Source of the DNA: an uncultured Clostridia bacterium
GTDB lineage: Bacteria > Bacillota > Clostridia > Christensenellales > CAG-314
DNA length: 64,000 bases
Direction: 5' to 3'
Assembly (NCBI GenBank): GCA_944364615.1
Contig: CALVWF010000002.1
Span: 62,001-126,000 of the forward strand
Part shown: piece by piece, positions 53,455 to 62,938 of the stretch
Numbering within the stretch: the stretch's first letter is position 1
How the letters are laid out: every line of letters begins with the position of its first letter
Program-made: the position numbers and the translations under genes
The notes under the pieces: model-generated
The model's input: only the letters and a program-made list of their open reading frames with translations
The model's database searches: none
Told to the model about the DNA's origin: nothing

Positions 53455-54015
53455 ATGATAGAAACAAACAGGCTTGTGTTGCGCCAGTTTTCAGTAAGTG
53501 ACGCCGAAGACGTTTTCGAATACTTGAAAGAACCTTCCGTGAATTGCTTCAAGTGTATGAAAAAAGACACCGTCGAACAGACTGAGCGGATGTTGGAAGA
53601 AAGGACAGGCAATCCTCTTTGCCTTGCGATAGTGTTAAAGAGCAACGGCAAGGTAATAGGCGAAGTGGAAGCGCACGGCGAAAAAACAAATCCCGAAGAA
53701 CAGGACTCTCCTGCCGATACGTTCGGTATGTGTTGGATGCTGAACGACAGATACCGTTCCAAGGGATATGCTTTTGAAGCGGTGAGCGCATTTTTCGACT
53801 ACCTCTTTTGTCAGATGGGAGCAAGACGCATTTACGCATTTACCGAAGATTACAATCTGCCGTCGCAGAAACTGTGCGAAAGACTGGGTATGCGCAGGGA
53901 AGGAGAGTTTGTTGAATACGTATCTTTCGTAAGTAACGACGAAGGTCCGATATATGAAAATACCCTTCAATATGCCGTACTGAAACGTGAGTGGCAGAAA
54001 AACCGAATACAGTGA
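53455..54015 (+). CDS. GNAT family N-acetyltransferase, RimJ/RimL-like
   Basis: The 186-residue protein has the acetyltransferase layout: ETNRLVLRQFSVSDAEDVFEYL at the start, the substrate strand GEVEAHGE, the acetyl-CoA-binding YRSKGYAFEAVSAFFDYLF, and AFTEDYNLPSQKLCERLGM with REGEF. RimJ/RimL-type enzymes acetylate protein N-termini or small amines; substrate unknown. AGGAG lies seven bases before the ATG. It is a single gene with its own terminator. Confidence 0.88.
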   Translation: MIETNRLVLRQFSVSDAEDVFEYLKEPSVNCFKCMKKDTVEQTERMLEERTGNPLCLAIVLKSNGKVIGEVEAHGEKTNPEEQDSPADTFGMCWMLNDRYRSKGYAFEAVSAFFDYLFCQMGARRIYAFTEDYNLPSQKLCERLGMRREGEFVEYVSFVSNDEGPIYENTLQYAVLKREWQKNRIQ

Positions 54016-54016
54016 T

Positions 54017-54048
54017 TAAAGAGGAAATGCATTTTCCTCTTTTTTTCT
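54017..54048 (+). terminator. Terminator after the GNAT gene
   Basis: AAAGAGGAAA pairs with TTTCCTCTTT, followed by a run of T ending TTTTTTC. Confidence 0.85.
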
Positions 54049-54217
54049 TTTGAAGTACAAAAGTCGTTGCTGTTTACCCTTGTAAGTTTTTCCGACAAAG
54101 TACTATATTTGTTTTAGAAAAGTTATATATAGTATTGCTTTAGCCCGTTAAAGATTTTTTGAAGAAAAAAATATCAATTGCAAAGGCGATTTTTTATTGC
54201 TTATAAATGGTATTTGT

Positions 54218-54246
54218 TTGACAAAAAATTGAAAAAGACTTAAAAT
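54218..54246 (+). promoter_or_regulatory. Sigma-A promoter of the opp locus
   Basis: TTGACA (54218-54223), 17-base spacer, TAAAAT (54241-54246). It leaves a leader of about 50 bases before the lipoprotein gene. Confidence 0.8.
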
Positions 54247-54301
54247 ATCACTTATTATCAGTATACGGTAATAGTTTTTACAACTATTTTGGAAGGTTAA
54301 A

Positions 54302-55477
54302 ATGAGAAAAATACTAATCCTGATCGCGACGGCAATTTTGTGTGCTTCGCTGTTTCTGATTACGGGATGCAACACCGTAACGGAATACGACGGAATTAAG
54401 GTAATATACATGTTGGAGGGCGGAACTTTCCAGAACGGAAAGGATCAGGTCGTACATTATTATCAATTTCCCGAAGGCGGACAGAAACTGATCAAGCCGT
54501 TGCAATCTTTTGCCGACTCCGGGGATCTGACAAACCCGGGGTTTGATTTTGTAGGTTGGTTTACCGAAAAAAGCACGGACGATGCCGGCAATACGGTTTA
54601 TTCCGACGAGTGGCAGTTTGACAGCGACACCGTGACGGAAGAGGGAATCACTCTTTACGCAAGTTGGAAGAAACAGTCCAAATACACCTACGATGTTTAC
54701 GATTACGACACAGACGCTTTCGTGACCAGCAAAGAGGTTAGCGAGGGAGTTCCCTTTGTCAACAGATATGCCACGAGATTGGGTTATACTTTGTTGGCGC
54801 TCTATGACGCCGAAAAACAGCCTTGGGACGAAACCTTCAAGCATCCCGGAGGCGAAGGAGATGTCGCGATAAAAGTCTACGCTAAGTACATTGTCGGAAC
54901 TTACGCTGTTGTAACGTCGGCAAGCGAACTGAAAACTGCTATTTCTCTCAAACAAAACATTTATCTGGCAAATGACATAAACTTTGCAAACGTGTCCGAT
55001 TTGGATGGCAAATCCCTTTCATTCGGTGACTTCCGGAAAGAATTTCTGGGTAACGGACATAAGATAAGTAATTTCTCTATATCTTATTCTGCCTTCCGTG
55101 CCGATCTTATAGAGGATTTCGAGGACTCATCCAAAAAGAGTCTTGCCATAAGTCTGTTCGGTCAGACCGACGGCGCAAAGATTAAAGATGTCATATTCGA
55201 GAATGTTTCCGTAGATATATCAATACTTGACGGCTACAACTATATTTACAAAATTTATTTCGCTCCGCTGTCGGTTAGCGCAACAAATACCGAAATTTCA
55301 AATGTTACCTTCAGCGGAAACATTACAGTGACAAGTTTGCCCAATCAAATAGCGGCAGACCAGGCAAACAGACTGATTGTAAAACTTACAGAAGCGGTTT
55401 GTTTCAAGGACGATTTAACTACAGTTACCGGATTTACTCCGGCACTGACATATACACCATTAAATTCGGAGGAATAA
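54302..55477 (+). CDS. Lipoprotein with InlB-like (Listeria-Bacteroides) repeat, first gene of the opp operon
   Basis: The 391-residue protein has a lipoprotein signal (MRKILILIAT, lipobox ITGC with Cys23). Residues about 30-125 form an InlB B-repeat/Flg_new-type unit: MLEGGTFQNG, then PGFDFVGWFTE and GITLYASWKK. A second, weaker unit may follow. The C-terminal half (about 200-360) has right-handed beta-helix-like text with repeated INFANVSDLDGK, IKDVIFENV, ISNVTFSGN. Such proteins bind surfaces or polymers. It ends one base before oppA, so it belongs to the peptide transporter locus. Function unknown; possibly a surface docking or capture protein. Confidence 0.75.
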   Translation: MRKILILIATAILCASLFLITGCNTVTEYDGIKVIYMLEGGTFQNGKDQVVHYYQFPEGGQKLIKPLQSFADSGDLTNPGFDFVGWFTEKSTDDAGNTVYSDEWQFDSDTVTEEGITLYASWKKQSKYTYDVYDYDTDAFVTSKEVSEGVPFVNRYATRLGYTLLALYDAEKQPWDETFKHPGGEGDVAIKVYAKYIVGTYAVVTSASELKTAISLKQNIYLANDINFANVSDLDGKSLSFGDFRKEFLGNGHKISNFSISYSAFRADLIEDFEDSSKKSLAISLFGQTDGAKIKDVIFENVSVDISILDGYNYIYKIYFAPLSVSATNTEISNVTFSGNITVTSLPNQIAADQANRLIVKLTEAVCFKDDLTTVTGFTPALTYTPLNSEE

Positions 55478-55478
55478 G

Positions 55479-58127
55479 ATGACTACAAATAGAATACCCA
55501 AAATTTTAAGTCTTGTTCTGGCAGTGGTTATGATTGTGACAACGGCATTGACTTTTGTCGGTTGTAAACCCGCTCAGAAGACTTACTACGACAACGAAAA
55601 CGACAAGTTGGTGTTTACCACTCAGGAAGTGGACAAGGTTTTCAATCCGTTTTTCTCCACATCCGCAACTGACAGTAGTGTGGTGGGAATGACTCAGATA
55701 GGAATGATCGCCAACGACGAAAAAGGCAATCCCGTTTACGGAGACGACGAAGCGGTTGTCGCAAAGGACCTGGAAATAATTACCGAAGGTACTTACGACG
55801 TCGATCAGACGACAACTTACTATTTCGTACTTAAAAACAACGTTAAATTCTCCAACGGTTCCGCTCTTACGATAAAGGACGTACTGTTTAACCTTTACAT
55901 CTATCTGGATCCCGCTTATACCGGAAGCAGTACCATTTACTCTACTGATATCGTAGGTCTTAAAGAGTACCGCACGCAGGCAGCCACCGAAGAAGAACAG
56001 GACGCATTCGAAACAAAGTACAGAATTGCGGCAAGAGCAAGAGTGGATGCGCTTATCGAAGCGGCAACGGCAGTACTGGAAGATCATGCCGACGAATCCG
56101 TGGACGAAGATCTGATGAAGAGTTACCTCCAATCGGAATGGTCAGGTGTTTCCGAAGCTTACGCAAACGTAGTTACCGACTTTGAAAAGACGCAGGAACT
56201 TTTCCTGCAGGAACTTAAAGACGACTACAGCAACTCGCGTGACAGTTACGAAGAACAGATATTCGTTGACAAAGAAGGCAACGAATACAGAAACCTGTTT
56301 ACCACAGACGTGGAAATGTTTTTGTTCAACGAAGGATTTATATCCTGGAACAAGGACGAAGGTCAACTTCACTCTTCACTTGTGTCGGACAGCGATCTTG
56401 CGACTTTGAAAGAATGGTCGGAAGAAACGGCAATCAACACCGTTTACGCGGCAAATATGCCCGGATCCATCGACGAAATACTTCAATACTGGAATACGGC
56501 AACAACTTTGTTTGACTTTATCGTCAAGGCGGAAATGGAAGCGGACAAACCTGCCGACGGCATTCTTGCATTCCCCAACATCAGCGGTATCAAGTTTGCA
56601 AACTTTGACGGTCCCGTAACGGTAAACAACGTTGAATACGTTCAGCCCGAATACAACGATGACGGCTCTGTCAAAGACGGTTACAACGAAGTTCTTAGTA
56701 TCACCATCAACAACGTTGACCCCAAAGCCATCTGGAACTTTGCTTTCTCGGTTGCTCCCATGTATTACTACTCCGATGCGGAACACATCGAAGCGTTCAG
56801 TTACGCCGACAACCGTTTCGGCGTTGAATACAAGTCTCAGACTTTCATGGAAAATGTTGTCAAAGCTCCCGAAAAAATAGGCGTACCCGTAGGTGCGGGC
56901 GCTTATGCGGCAAGCAAATCCAGCGGCGGACTGGAAAACGTTCAGTCGGGTGATTTTTACGACAAGGGCGTAATTTATTTCGAAAGAAATCCCTATTTCG
57001 TAATGGGCCCCGCTAAAATCAAATCGGTAAGATTCCAGGTCGTCTCAGCCAACTCAATGCTGGACGCTCTGTACACCAATCAGGTAGACTTTGCTCAACC
57101 TAACGCAGATCCCGAAACGGAAACGGAAATGAACAAGCACAAGTCCGAAGGATACGACTATACACGTATCACCACGCTTGGTTACGGCTACATCGGTGTA
57201 AACGCAGGTAAGATTCCCAATGTTTATGTAAGACGTGCGATAATGTACTCCATCGACGTTTCACTGACGGTATCTTTCTATAAAAACCTTGCAAAACCCA
57301 TCTACCGTTCGATGTCCAGAGAAAGTTGGGCTTATCCCGAAGACTGTGTGGCTTATTATCCTTACATCGGCGGGGAAATACCCGAAAATTACGAGGATCT
57401 CTACGCTGAGGGCAAACTCGACTCCTCTTACTACGAATATATGACGATGAACGGTAAGCAGGGCGGTGAAACTCTTACTCAGGATGAGCAGATAGCCTTT
57501 ATAAAGTGGCTCATGGAAGAAAAGGCAGGCTATACATTAAACGGTAACGGTCTGTACGCCGACAACGGTAAGAATGAATGTATGTTTGAATTCACAATTG
57601 CCGGTCAGGAAACAAAACACCCTGCGTACAGTGCAATGCTTAAAGCAGCCGAACTGCTCAATAAAGTCGGATTTAACATAACCGTCAGAACGGACAAAGA
57701 CGCTTTGAAAAAACTTTCCAGCGGTGCGTTGACGGTGTGGGCTGCCGCGTGGGGATCGACGATTGACCCCGATATGTATCAGGTTTACCACATGGATTCC
57801 ACAGCGACATCTGTACTCAACTGGGGTTACAAGCAGATTCTTGCCAATACTGACAAGTACGCTTACGAATACAAAAGAATCGAAGATTTGTCCGAACTGA
57901 TAGAAGAAGCGCGTACTACCAACGATCAGGCTGCACGTAAGCAGACCTATTCGGAAGCGTTGGACATCGTAATGGAACTGGCAATCGAATTGCCTACCTA
58001 TCAGAGAAACGATATGTTTGCTTACAATACAAACAAGATCGACACTTCAACATTCTTCAGCCCCGCAACGGCGTTTAAGGGCTTGACGGCGGATATGCAC
58101 AACATCTCGCTGGTAGTGGAAAAGTAA
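55479..58127 (+). CDS. oppA: Oligopeptide ABC transporter substrate-binding lipoprotein, extra-long OppA
   Basis: The 882-residue protein has a lipoprotein signal (lipobox FVGC with Cys29) and the SBP-family-5 fold: LVFTTQEVDKVFNPFF, FVLKNNVKFSNGSALTIKDVLFN, then YIGVNAGKIPNVYVRRAIMYSID and AAWGSTIDPDMYQVYH. OppA proteins are usually 540-620 residues. The excess is mainly an insertion at about 160-270, acidic and helical, rich in Glu, Asp, Ala and Gln (for example ATEEEQDAF, DFEKTQELF), likely coiled coil. GGAGG lies seven bases before the ATG, one base after the previous stop. It binds peptides outside the cell for OppBCDF. Confidence 0.9.
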   Translation: MTTNRIPKILSLVLAVVMIVTTALTFVGCKPAQKTYYDNENDKLVFTTQEVDKVFNPFFSTSATDSSVVGMTQIGMIANDEKGNPVYGDDEAVVAKDLEIITEGTYDVDQTTTYYFVLKNNVKFSNGSALTIKDVLFNLYIYLDPAYTGSSTIYSTDIVGLKEYRTQAATEEEQDAFETKYRIAARARVDALIEAATAVLEDHADESVDEDLMKSYLQSEWSGVSEAYANVVTDFEKTQELFLQELKDDYSNSRDSYEEQIFVDKEGNEYRNLFTTDVEMFLFNEGFISWNKDEGQLHSSLVSDSDLATLKEWSEETAINTVYAANMPGSIDEILQYWNTATTLFDFIVKAEMEADKPADGILAFPNISGIKFANFDGPVTVNNVEYVQPEYNDDGSVKDGYNEVLSITINNVDPKAIWNFAFSVAPMYYYSDAEHIEAFSYADNRFGVEYKSQTFMENVVKAPEKIGVPVGAGAYAASKSSGGLENVQSGDFYDKGVIYFERNPYFVMGPAKIKSVRFQVVSANSMLDALYTNQVDFAQPNADPETETEMNKHKSEGYDYTRITTLGYGYIGVNAGKIPNVYVRRAIMYSIDVSLTVSFYKNLAKPIYRSMSRESWAYPEDCVAYYPYIGGEIPENYEDLYAEGKLDSSYYEYMTMNGKQGGETLTQDEQIAFIKWLMEEKAGYTLNGNGLYADNGKNECMFEFTIAGQETKHPAYSAMLKAAELLNKVGFNITVRTDKDALKKLSSGALTVWAAAWGSTIDPDMYQVYHMDSTATSVLNWGYKQILANTDKYAYEYKRIEDLSELIEEARTTNDQAARKQTYSEALDIVMELAIELPTYQRNDMFAYNTNKIDTSTFFSPATAFKGLTADMHNISLVVEK

Positions 58128-58142
58128 TTTAAATATCAGTAC

Positions 58143-58172
58143 AAACCGACCTGCCTCACGAAAGGTCGGTTT
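58143..58172 (+). other. Intra-operon hairpin between oppA and oppB
   Basis: AAACCGACCT (58143-58152) pairs perfectly with AGGTCGGTTT (58163-58172). GGGC rather than a T-run follows, so it could protect the oppA mRNA 3' end and give more binding protein than permease. Confidence 0.65.
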
Positions 58173-58183
58173 GGGCAAATTAC

Positions 58184-58236
58184 AGGAGGCAATGTTGCTA
58201 ACCTTGCGTTAAATAGCACAACATTGCAAAGACAAA
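58184..58236 (+). promoter_or_regulatory. oppB leader: Shine-Dalgarno, six-codon mini-ORF and hairpin
   Basis: AGGAGG (58184-58189) precedes ATG-TTG-CTA-ACC-TTG-CGT-TAA (58192-58212), a mini-ORF MLLTLR. The same bases form a hairpin: GCAATGTT (58189-58196) with AACATTGC (58220-58227) and GCTA (58197-58200) with TAGC (58214-58217). If the hairpin forms, AGGAG is brought within nine bases of the oppB ATG at 58237, which otherwise has a poor ribosome site. Confidence 0.55.
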
Positions 58237-59244
58237 ATGTTAAAATACATCATCAAAAGACTGCTGATAGCCATTGTAATTCTTTTGGGTGTGTCTATCA
58301 TCATTTACTCGCTGGTACGTATGATGCCTACCGACTACATAGACAACAAGTACGCCGAACAGTTGAACACCGGCAGTATCAGTCAGGAAGATATAGACCG
58401 TTTCAAGGAAATGTACGGACTTGCCGACAATTCTTTCGGCGGCATAATCAAAGGATATTTCAATTGGCTGGGCAACATGCTCAAAGGGGATTTGGGACGA
58501 TCGTTCAAATACGAAAAACCCGTCGGACAGGTCATCACCGAGAACATGTGGATATCTTTTGCCATAGCCATTGTTGCGACGATACTTCAATTTCTGATAG
58601 CAATACCGCTGGGCATTATAAGTGCCACCAAGCAGTATTCGGTTGCGGATTACGTAGTAACGGTATTTACAATGATAGGTATATCGTTGCCCACCTATTT
58701 CTTTGCGGCGATAGCCATAAAGTTCTTTGCGGTTGACCTCGGCATATTGCCTTTCGGCGGACTTATTTCCGCAACGGCAAGTTACCCGGACACTTTCCTC
58801 GGATTTCTGGAAAAGTTAGGCGACATGGCTTATCACCTGATACTGCCTATATTTGTAAGCGTAATACTTTCTCTGGGCGGCTTGATGCGCTATACGCGTA
58901 CCAACACTCTCGAAGTGCTGAGCGCGGATTACATACGTACGGCGCGCGCAAAGGGATTGTCCGAGCGCACCGTAATATACAAGCACGCATTCCGCAATAC
59001 TCTCATCCCCCTGGCAACGTTGCTGGCAGGCATTTTGCCTTCGTTGTTCGGCGGTATGATGATAACGGAGCAGGTGTTCGGTATAGACGGTATAGGACGT
59101 CTTTCCTACAACGCTCTGATAGAAGGCGACATACCGTTTGTTATGGGATACAATATGTTTTTGGCTATACTTACCGTCATCGGTACATTGTTGTCAGACA
59201 TCATGTACTCAATCGTAGACCCGCGCGTCAAACTTACTAAATAG
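58237..59244 (+). CDS. oppB: Oligopeptide ABC transporter permease OppB
   Basis: The 335-residue protein has the OppB/DppB opening LKYIIKRLLIAIVILLGVSIIIYSLVRMMPTD, six membrane helices, and the ATPase-docking loop DYIRTARAKGLSERTVIYKHAFRNTLIP. It forms half of the peptide channel in the cytoplasmic membrane. The family start is ATG 58237, as the protein begins MLKYIIKRLL. Its own ribosome site is weak (AAAGA), and a structured leader precedes it. Its stop is followed directly by oppC. Confidence 0.94.
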   Translation: MLKYIIKRLLIAIVILLGVSIIIYSLVRMMPTDYIDNKYAEQLNTGSISQEDIDRFKEMYGLADNSFGGIIKGYFNWLGNMLKGDLGRSFKYEKPVGQVITENMWISFAIAIVATILQFLIAIPLGIISATKQYSVADYVVTVFTMIGISLPTYFFAAIAIKFFAVDLGILPFGGLISATASYPDTFLGFLEKLGDMAYHLILPIFVSVILSLGGLMRYTRTNTLEVLSADYIRTARAKGLSERTVIYKHAFRNTLIPLATLLAGILPSLFGGMMITEQVFGIDGIGRLSYNALIEGDIPFVMGYNMFLAILTVIGTLLSDIMYSIVDPRVKLTK

Positions 59245-59253
59245 GTGGTACAA

Positions 59254-60396
59254 ATGAATACAGATATAAACAATGTTGCCGACAGCAACGGCGCAAATAA
59301 CGAAAATTTGCACAACGTTACTGAATTGACGGTTCTGGGAACGGAGGCGCAAGTCGACGAACAGCCTTTAAATTCATTAAACGACATTGTCGACGACGAA
59401 GAAGTAGAAGAACTGGAAACATACAGGGAAATGAGTCCCATGCAACTTGTCGCACGAAGATTTTTCCGTTCCAAGTTGTCCATTGTGGGACTTGTGATGA
59501 TAGCGTTTCTGCTGTTGTTTTCCTTTTTAGGTCCCGTCGTGTATCCCAGATGGGGAGAAACGGAGGCGGACGAAACTCCTACTGCAACCGATGTCGTCAA
59601 AATACATACTTATGAAGACGAAAACGGCAATACGGTAACCGTTACCGAAATTGTCACCATTGTGGAAAACCTCAACAAATACGCGGATCCAAGTATCGAC
59701 CACCTTCTGGGTACGGACGATCAGGCATTTGACGTATTTGTCAGACTGATGTACGGCGGAAGAATTTCTCTTACCATCGGTTTTATAGTCGTTATACTCC
59801 AAACGCTTATCGGTATACTTTTAGGCGGTCTTGCCGGCTATTTCGGCGGTTGGGTGGATCAGTTGATAATGCGTATAGTGGACATATTCAACTGTATTCC
59901 CACATTGCCTATTCTGCTTATCGCGTCCGAAGTAATCAGATCCTGGAATTTACAGGCTGATCAGCAGATATATGTATTGATGGTGGTTATTACGGTGTTC
60001 AGTTGGAGCGGAGTGGCAAGACTTGTGCGCGGACAGATACTGTCTTTACGTGAACAGGAATACATCACCGCAACGGAAGTAATGGGATTGCCCACATGGC
60101 GCAAGATATTCGTTCACCTCATTTCCAACGTAATGCCTCAGTTGATAGTTTCAATGACTCTCGGTCTGGGCAGCGTAATTCTTTACGAATCCACATTGAG
60201 TTACCTCGGTCTGGGCGTGCAATTACCCAAGGCGGCATGGGGTACTATGATAGCAGGCGCAAATGACAGATCAGTATTGAGTTATCACATGAATATGTGG
60301 TTACCCGCAGGTATACTGATTGTAATTGCGGTTCTGGGATTTAACTTTGTAGGCGACGGTCTCCGTGACGCAATGGATCCGAAGGCTAAAAAATAA
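59254..60396 (+). CDS. oppC: Oligopeptide ABC transporter permease OppC
   Basis: The 380-residue protein has an acidic, probably disordered N-terminus of about 65 residues, longer than usual in OppC. PMQLVARRFFRSKLSIVGLV then opens helix 1, and the coupling loop EYITATEVMGLPTWRKIFVHLISNV lies near residue 270. An insertion of about 50 residues follows helix 1. I chose the ATG at 59254 with TAGGTGG a few bases upstream; a GTG at 59245 directly after the oppB stop is possible. Confidence 0.92.
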   Translation: MNTDINNVADSNGANNENLHNVTELTVLGTEAQVDEQPLNSLNDIVDDEEVEELETYREMSPMQLVARRFFRSKLSIVGLVMIAFLLLFSFLGPVVYPRWGETEADETPTATDVVKIHTYEDENGNTVTVTEIVTIVENLNKYADPSIDHLLGTDDQAFDVFVRLMYGGRISLTIGFIVVILQTLIGILLGGLAGYFGGWVDQLIMRIVDIFNCIPTLPILLIASEVIRSWNLQADQQIYVLMVVITVFSWSGVARLVRGQILSLREQEYITATEVMGLPTWRKIFVHLISNVMPQLIVSMTLGLGSVILYESTLSYLGLGVQLPKAAWGTMIAGANDRSVLSYHMNMWLPAGILIVIAVLGFNFVGDGLRDAMDPKAKK

Positions 60397-60425
60397 TCAC
60401 ATCCGACGGTGCGACTGTGATTATT
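60392..60425 (+). other. Intra-operon hairpin between oppC and oppD
   Basis: AATAATCACA (60392-60401) pairs perfectly with TGTGATTATT (60416-60425). It covers the oppC stop codon and has no T-run, so it is a likely processing or stability element rather than a terminator. Confidence 0.6.
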
Positions 60426-60447
60426 CAGTCGTTTAAAGGACTTTAAC

Positions 60448-61620
60448 ATGAGAAACAGAAACACTAATTACATTTCAATAAAGGAGAGCCGTCAGATACT
60501 CAAACACAACATCAGACAGATGAAGTATTACGAGGCTCTTAAAAGACGCAAACGAAACGTTGAAGATTATACAACAACGATGCGCGACAACAACAATGTT
60601 GTGGAGATAGACGGACTCAAGACCGTGTTCTTTACCGACAACGGTACGGTAATGTCCGTCAACGGCGTTTCTTTCGATATTCCCAAAAACAAGGTAGTGG
60701 GCGTGGTAGGCGAATCCGGTTGCGGAAAAAGCGTAACGTCACTGTCCATAATGCAACTGGTGCAGGCTCCTCAGGGACAAGTAGTGGAAGGTCAGATCAG
60801 ATTCAACACCGACGATCTCGGCACGGACGAACAGGGCAGAAAACTTGCTTACGACATTGTACAGATGCCTACAAGCGAAATGTACAAGATCCGCGGAAAA
60901 GACATCACAATGATATTCCAGGAACCTATGACAAGTCTCAATCCCGTGTTTACGATAGGTAATCAGATGGACGAAGTGCTGTTCGTACACATGCCCGACA
61001 TAACCGCGGAAGACGCAAAGGCTCACAGTATAGAAATGCTGGAAAAGGTGGGCATCGCAATGCCCGAAAGAGTTTACAACTCTTATCCTCACGAACTTTC
61101 TGGCGGAATGCGTCAGCGTGTCATGATAGCGATGGCGTTGTCAGGCAATCCGAAACTTATCATAGCAGACGAACCTACTACCGCGCTTGACGTTACAATA
61201 CAGGCGCAGATACTGGAACTGCTGAAAGAGTTGCAGAAGTCGCAGGGATGTTCGATAATGCTGATTACGCACGACCTCGGCGTCATTGCCGAAATGGCAG
61301 ACGAAGTGGTGGTAATGTACGCAGGCAGAGTTATAGAAAAGGGCACTGCAAGCGACATTTTCCACAATCCGTTGCATCCTTACACGATAGGATTGCAGAA
61401 GAGCAAGCCTCTGATCACTTCGCCATCCGATCAGCCTTTGTTTTCCATTCCGGGACAGGTTCCCAATCCCATTAATCTGCCCGACTGTTGTTACTTCAAA
61501 AACAGGTGCAACAGATGTACCGAAAAGTGCAACGGCAAATATCCCGAAACTGTCAAGGTAAGCGACACGCACTACGTTGCTTGCTACCTGTACGATCAAG
61601 AGGAGAAGCACAATGGCTAA
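60448..61620 (+). CDS. oppD: Oligopeptide ABC transporter ATP-binding protein OppD
   Basis: The 390-residue ABC ATPase shows GESGCGKSV, LSGGMRQRV, IIADEPTTALD and ITHDLGVIAEMAD, and the family's C-terminal cluster NRCNRCTEKCNGKYP for the OppDF type (putative iron-sulfur cysteines). The first 45 residues (basic, RNRNTNYISIKES... QMKYYEALKRRKR) are an extension ahead of the usual OppD start. AAAGGA lies seven bases before the ATG. The stop overlaps the oppF start by eight bases. Confidence 0.93.
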   Translation: MRNRNTNYISIKESRQILKHNIRQMKYYEALKRRKRNVEDYTTTMRDNNNVVEIDGLKTVFFTDNGTVMSVNGVSFDIPKNKVVGVVGESGCGKSVTSLSIMQLVQAPQGQVVEGQIRFNTDDLGTDEQGRKLAYDIVQMPTSEMYKIRGKDITMIFQEPMTSLNPVFTIGNQMDEVLFVHMPDITAEDAKAHSIEMLEKVGIAMPERVYNSYPHELSGGMRQRVMIAMALSGNPKLIIADEPTTALDVTIQAQILELLKELQKSQGCSIMLITHDLGVIAEMADEVVVMYAGRVIEKGTASDIFHNPLHPYTIGLQKSKPLITSPSDQPLFSIPGQVPNPINLPDCCYFKNRCNRCTEKCNGKYPETVKVSDTHYVACYLYDQEEKHNG

Positions 61621-62938
61621 AAAAGTAAAAGTTCAGTCAGTGACTGACAGCAATATTACCTCGCCCGTTGTGTTTACCGATGCAAACGGAGTGGCAGTCA
61701 TCCAATCGGGAAAAACGCGCTATACCGTCGAAGTCAAGGGCGAAAAGTCGGAGGGAGCAGAAGTTTCCTTGTTGAAAGACGGAAGGGTAAAGGTAAAGTT
61801 TTCTGCCGACGTAGGCAAGAAAAACCACACAGTTACCGTTACCGACGGAAAGGGCAACGCGGTAGAAGACTTCGTAGTTTCCGAAGATATACTGGAAGTC
61901 AGAAATCTCAAGAAATATTTTCCTCTTACAAGATCGTTGTTCGGCAAGGTACTGAGCAGTCTTAAAGCGGTGGACGACGTAAGTTTCACTCTGGAAGAAG
62001 GCACGACGATAGGCGTTGTGGGTGAATCCGGTTGCGGTAAAACCACTTTGGGCCGTACCATACTCAAACTGTACGATTCCGACGGCGGTAAGATATATTT
62101 CGACGGAGATGACATCACCGACCTGAAACGCAGCGAGATGATCAAGTACCGTACCGACATTCAGTTGATTTTCCAGGATCCCTATTCCAGTCTGCCTCCG
62201 CGTATGACTGTAGGAAACATCATTGCCGAAGCGGTAAGAGTGCACAACATCGTTCCCAAATCGGAAATTAAAAACTACGTTCACAAGATAATGAAACAGT
62301 GCGGACTGCAACGCCATTATTACGACAGATATCCGCACGAATTCAGCGGCGGTCAGCGTCAGCGTATATGTATAGCAAGAGCGTTGGCGGTAAAACCCAA
62401 ACTCGTCATATGCGACGAACCTGTATCCGCTCTTGACGTGTCCATTCAGGCGCAGATAATCAATCTGCTCAAAAAACTGCAAAAAACAGAAGGACTTACC
62501 TATGTTTTTATTTCGCACGATTTGTCGGTGGTAAAATACATAACAGACAAAATAATGGTAATGTATCTCGGCAATGTAATGGAAACGGGCGAAACAGACG
62601 AAATTTTCGACAATCCGTTACATCCCTACACAAAGGCATTGTTTTCGGCAGTGCCTGTACCCGATCCCGATGTTAAAATGGATCGTATTATTCTCGGCGG
62701 AGACATCCCGTCACCTGCCAATCCTCCCGAAGGTTGTAAGTTCCACACCCGTTGCAATCAGTGCATGAACGTGTGCAAATTCAAACAACCGCAGTACATC
62801 GAACATGTAAAAGGACATTTTGTCGCATGTCACCTGTACGACGAGGAAGTGATGTCGCATCTTGACAGATATGAGAAAGAGTACCGCGAATTGCTTGCTG
62901 CCAAAGAGCAAGAAGAAAAGAATGAAAAAGAAAAATAA
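61613..62938 (+). CDS. oppF: Oligopeptide ABC transporter ATP-binding protein OppF with N-terminal extra domain
   Basis: The 441-residue protein has the OppF ABC core from about residue 93 ([52 protein letters not shown]) and the C-terminal [12 protein letters not shown] cysteine cluster. The first 90 residues are an added domain of beta-type text ([40 protein letters not shown]) that resembles a small Ig-like or PASTA-like fold and is not usual for OppF. AGGAG lies seven bases before the ATG at 61613. Confidence 0.92.
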   Translation: MAKKVKVQSVTDSNITSPVVFTDANGVAVIQSGKTRYTVEVKGEKSEGAEVSLLKDGRVKVKFSADVGKKNHTVTVTDGKGNAVEDFVVSEDILEVRNLKKYFPLTRSLFGKVLSSLKAVDDVSFTLEEGTTIGVVGESGCGKTTLGRTILKLYDSDGGKIYFDGDDITDLKRSEMIKYRTDIQLIFQDPYSSLPPRMTVGNIIAEAVRVHNIVPKSEIKNYVHKIMKQCGLQRHYYDRYPHEFSGGQRQRICIARALAVKPKLVICDEPVSALDVSIQAQIINLLKKLQKTEGLTYVFISHDLSVVKYITDKIMVMYLGNVMETGETDEIFDNPLHPYTKALFSAVPVPDPDVKMDRIILGGDIPSPANPPEGCKFHTRCNQCMNVCKFKQPQYIEHVKGHFVACHLYDEEVMSHLDRYEKEYRELLAAKEQEEKNEKEK

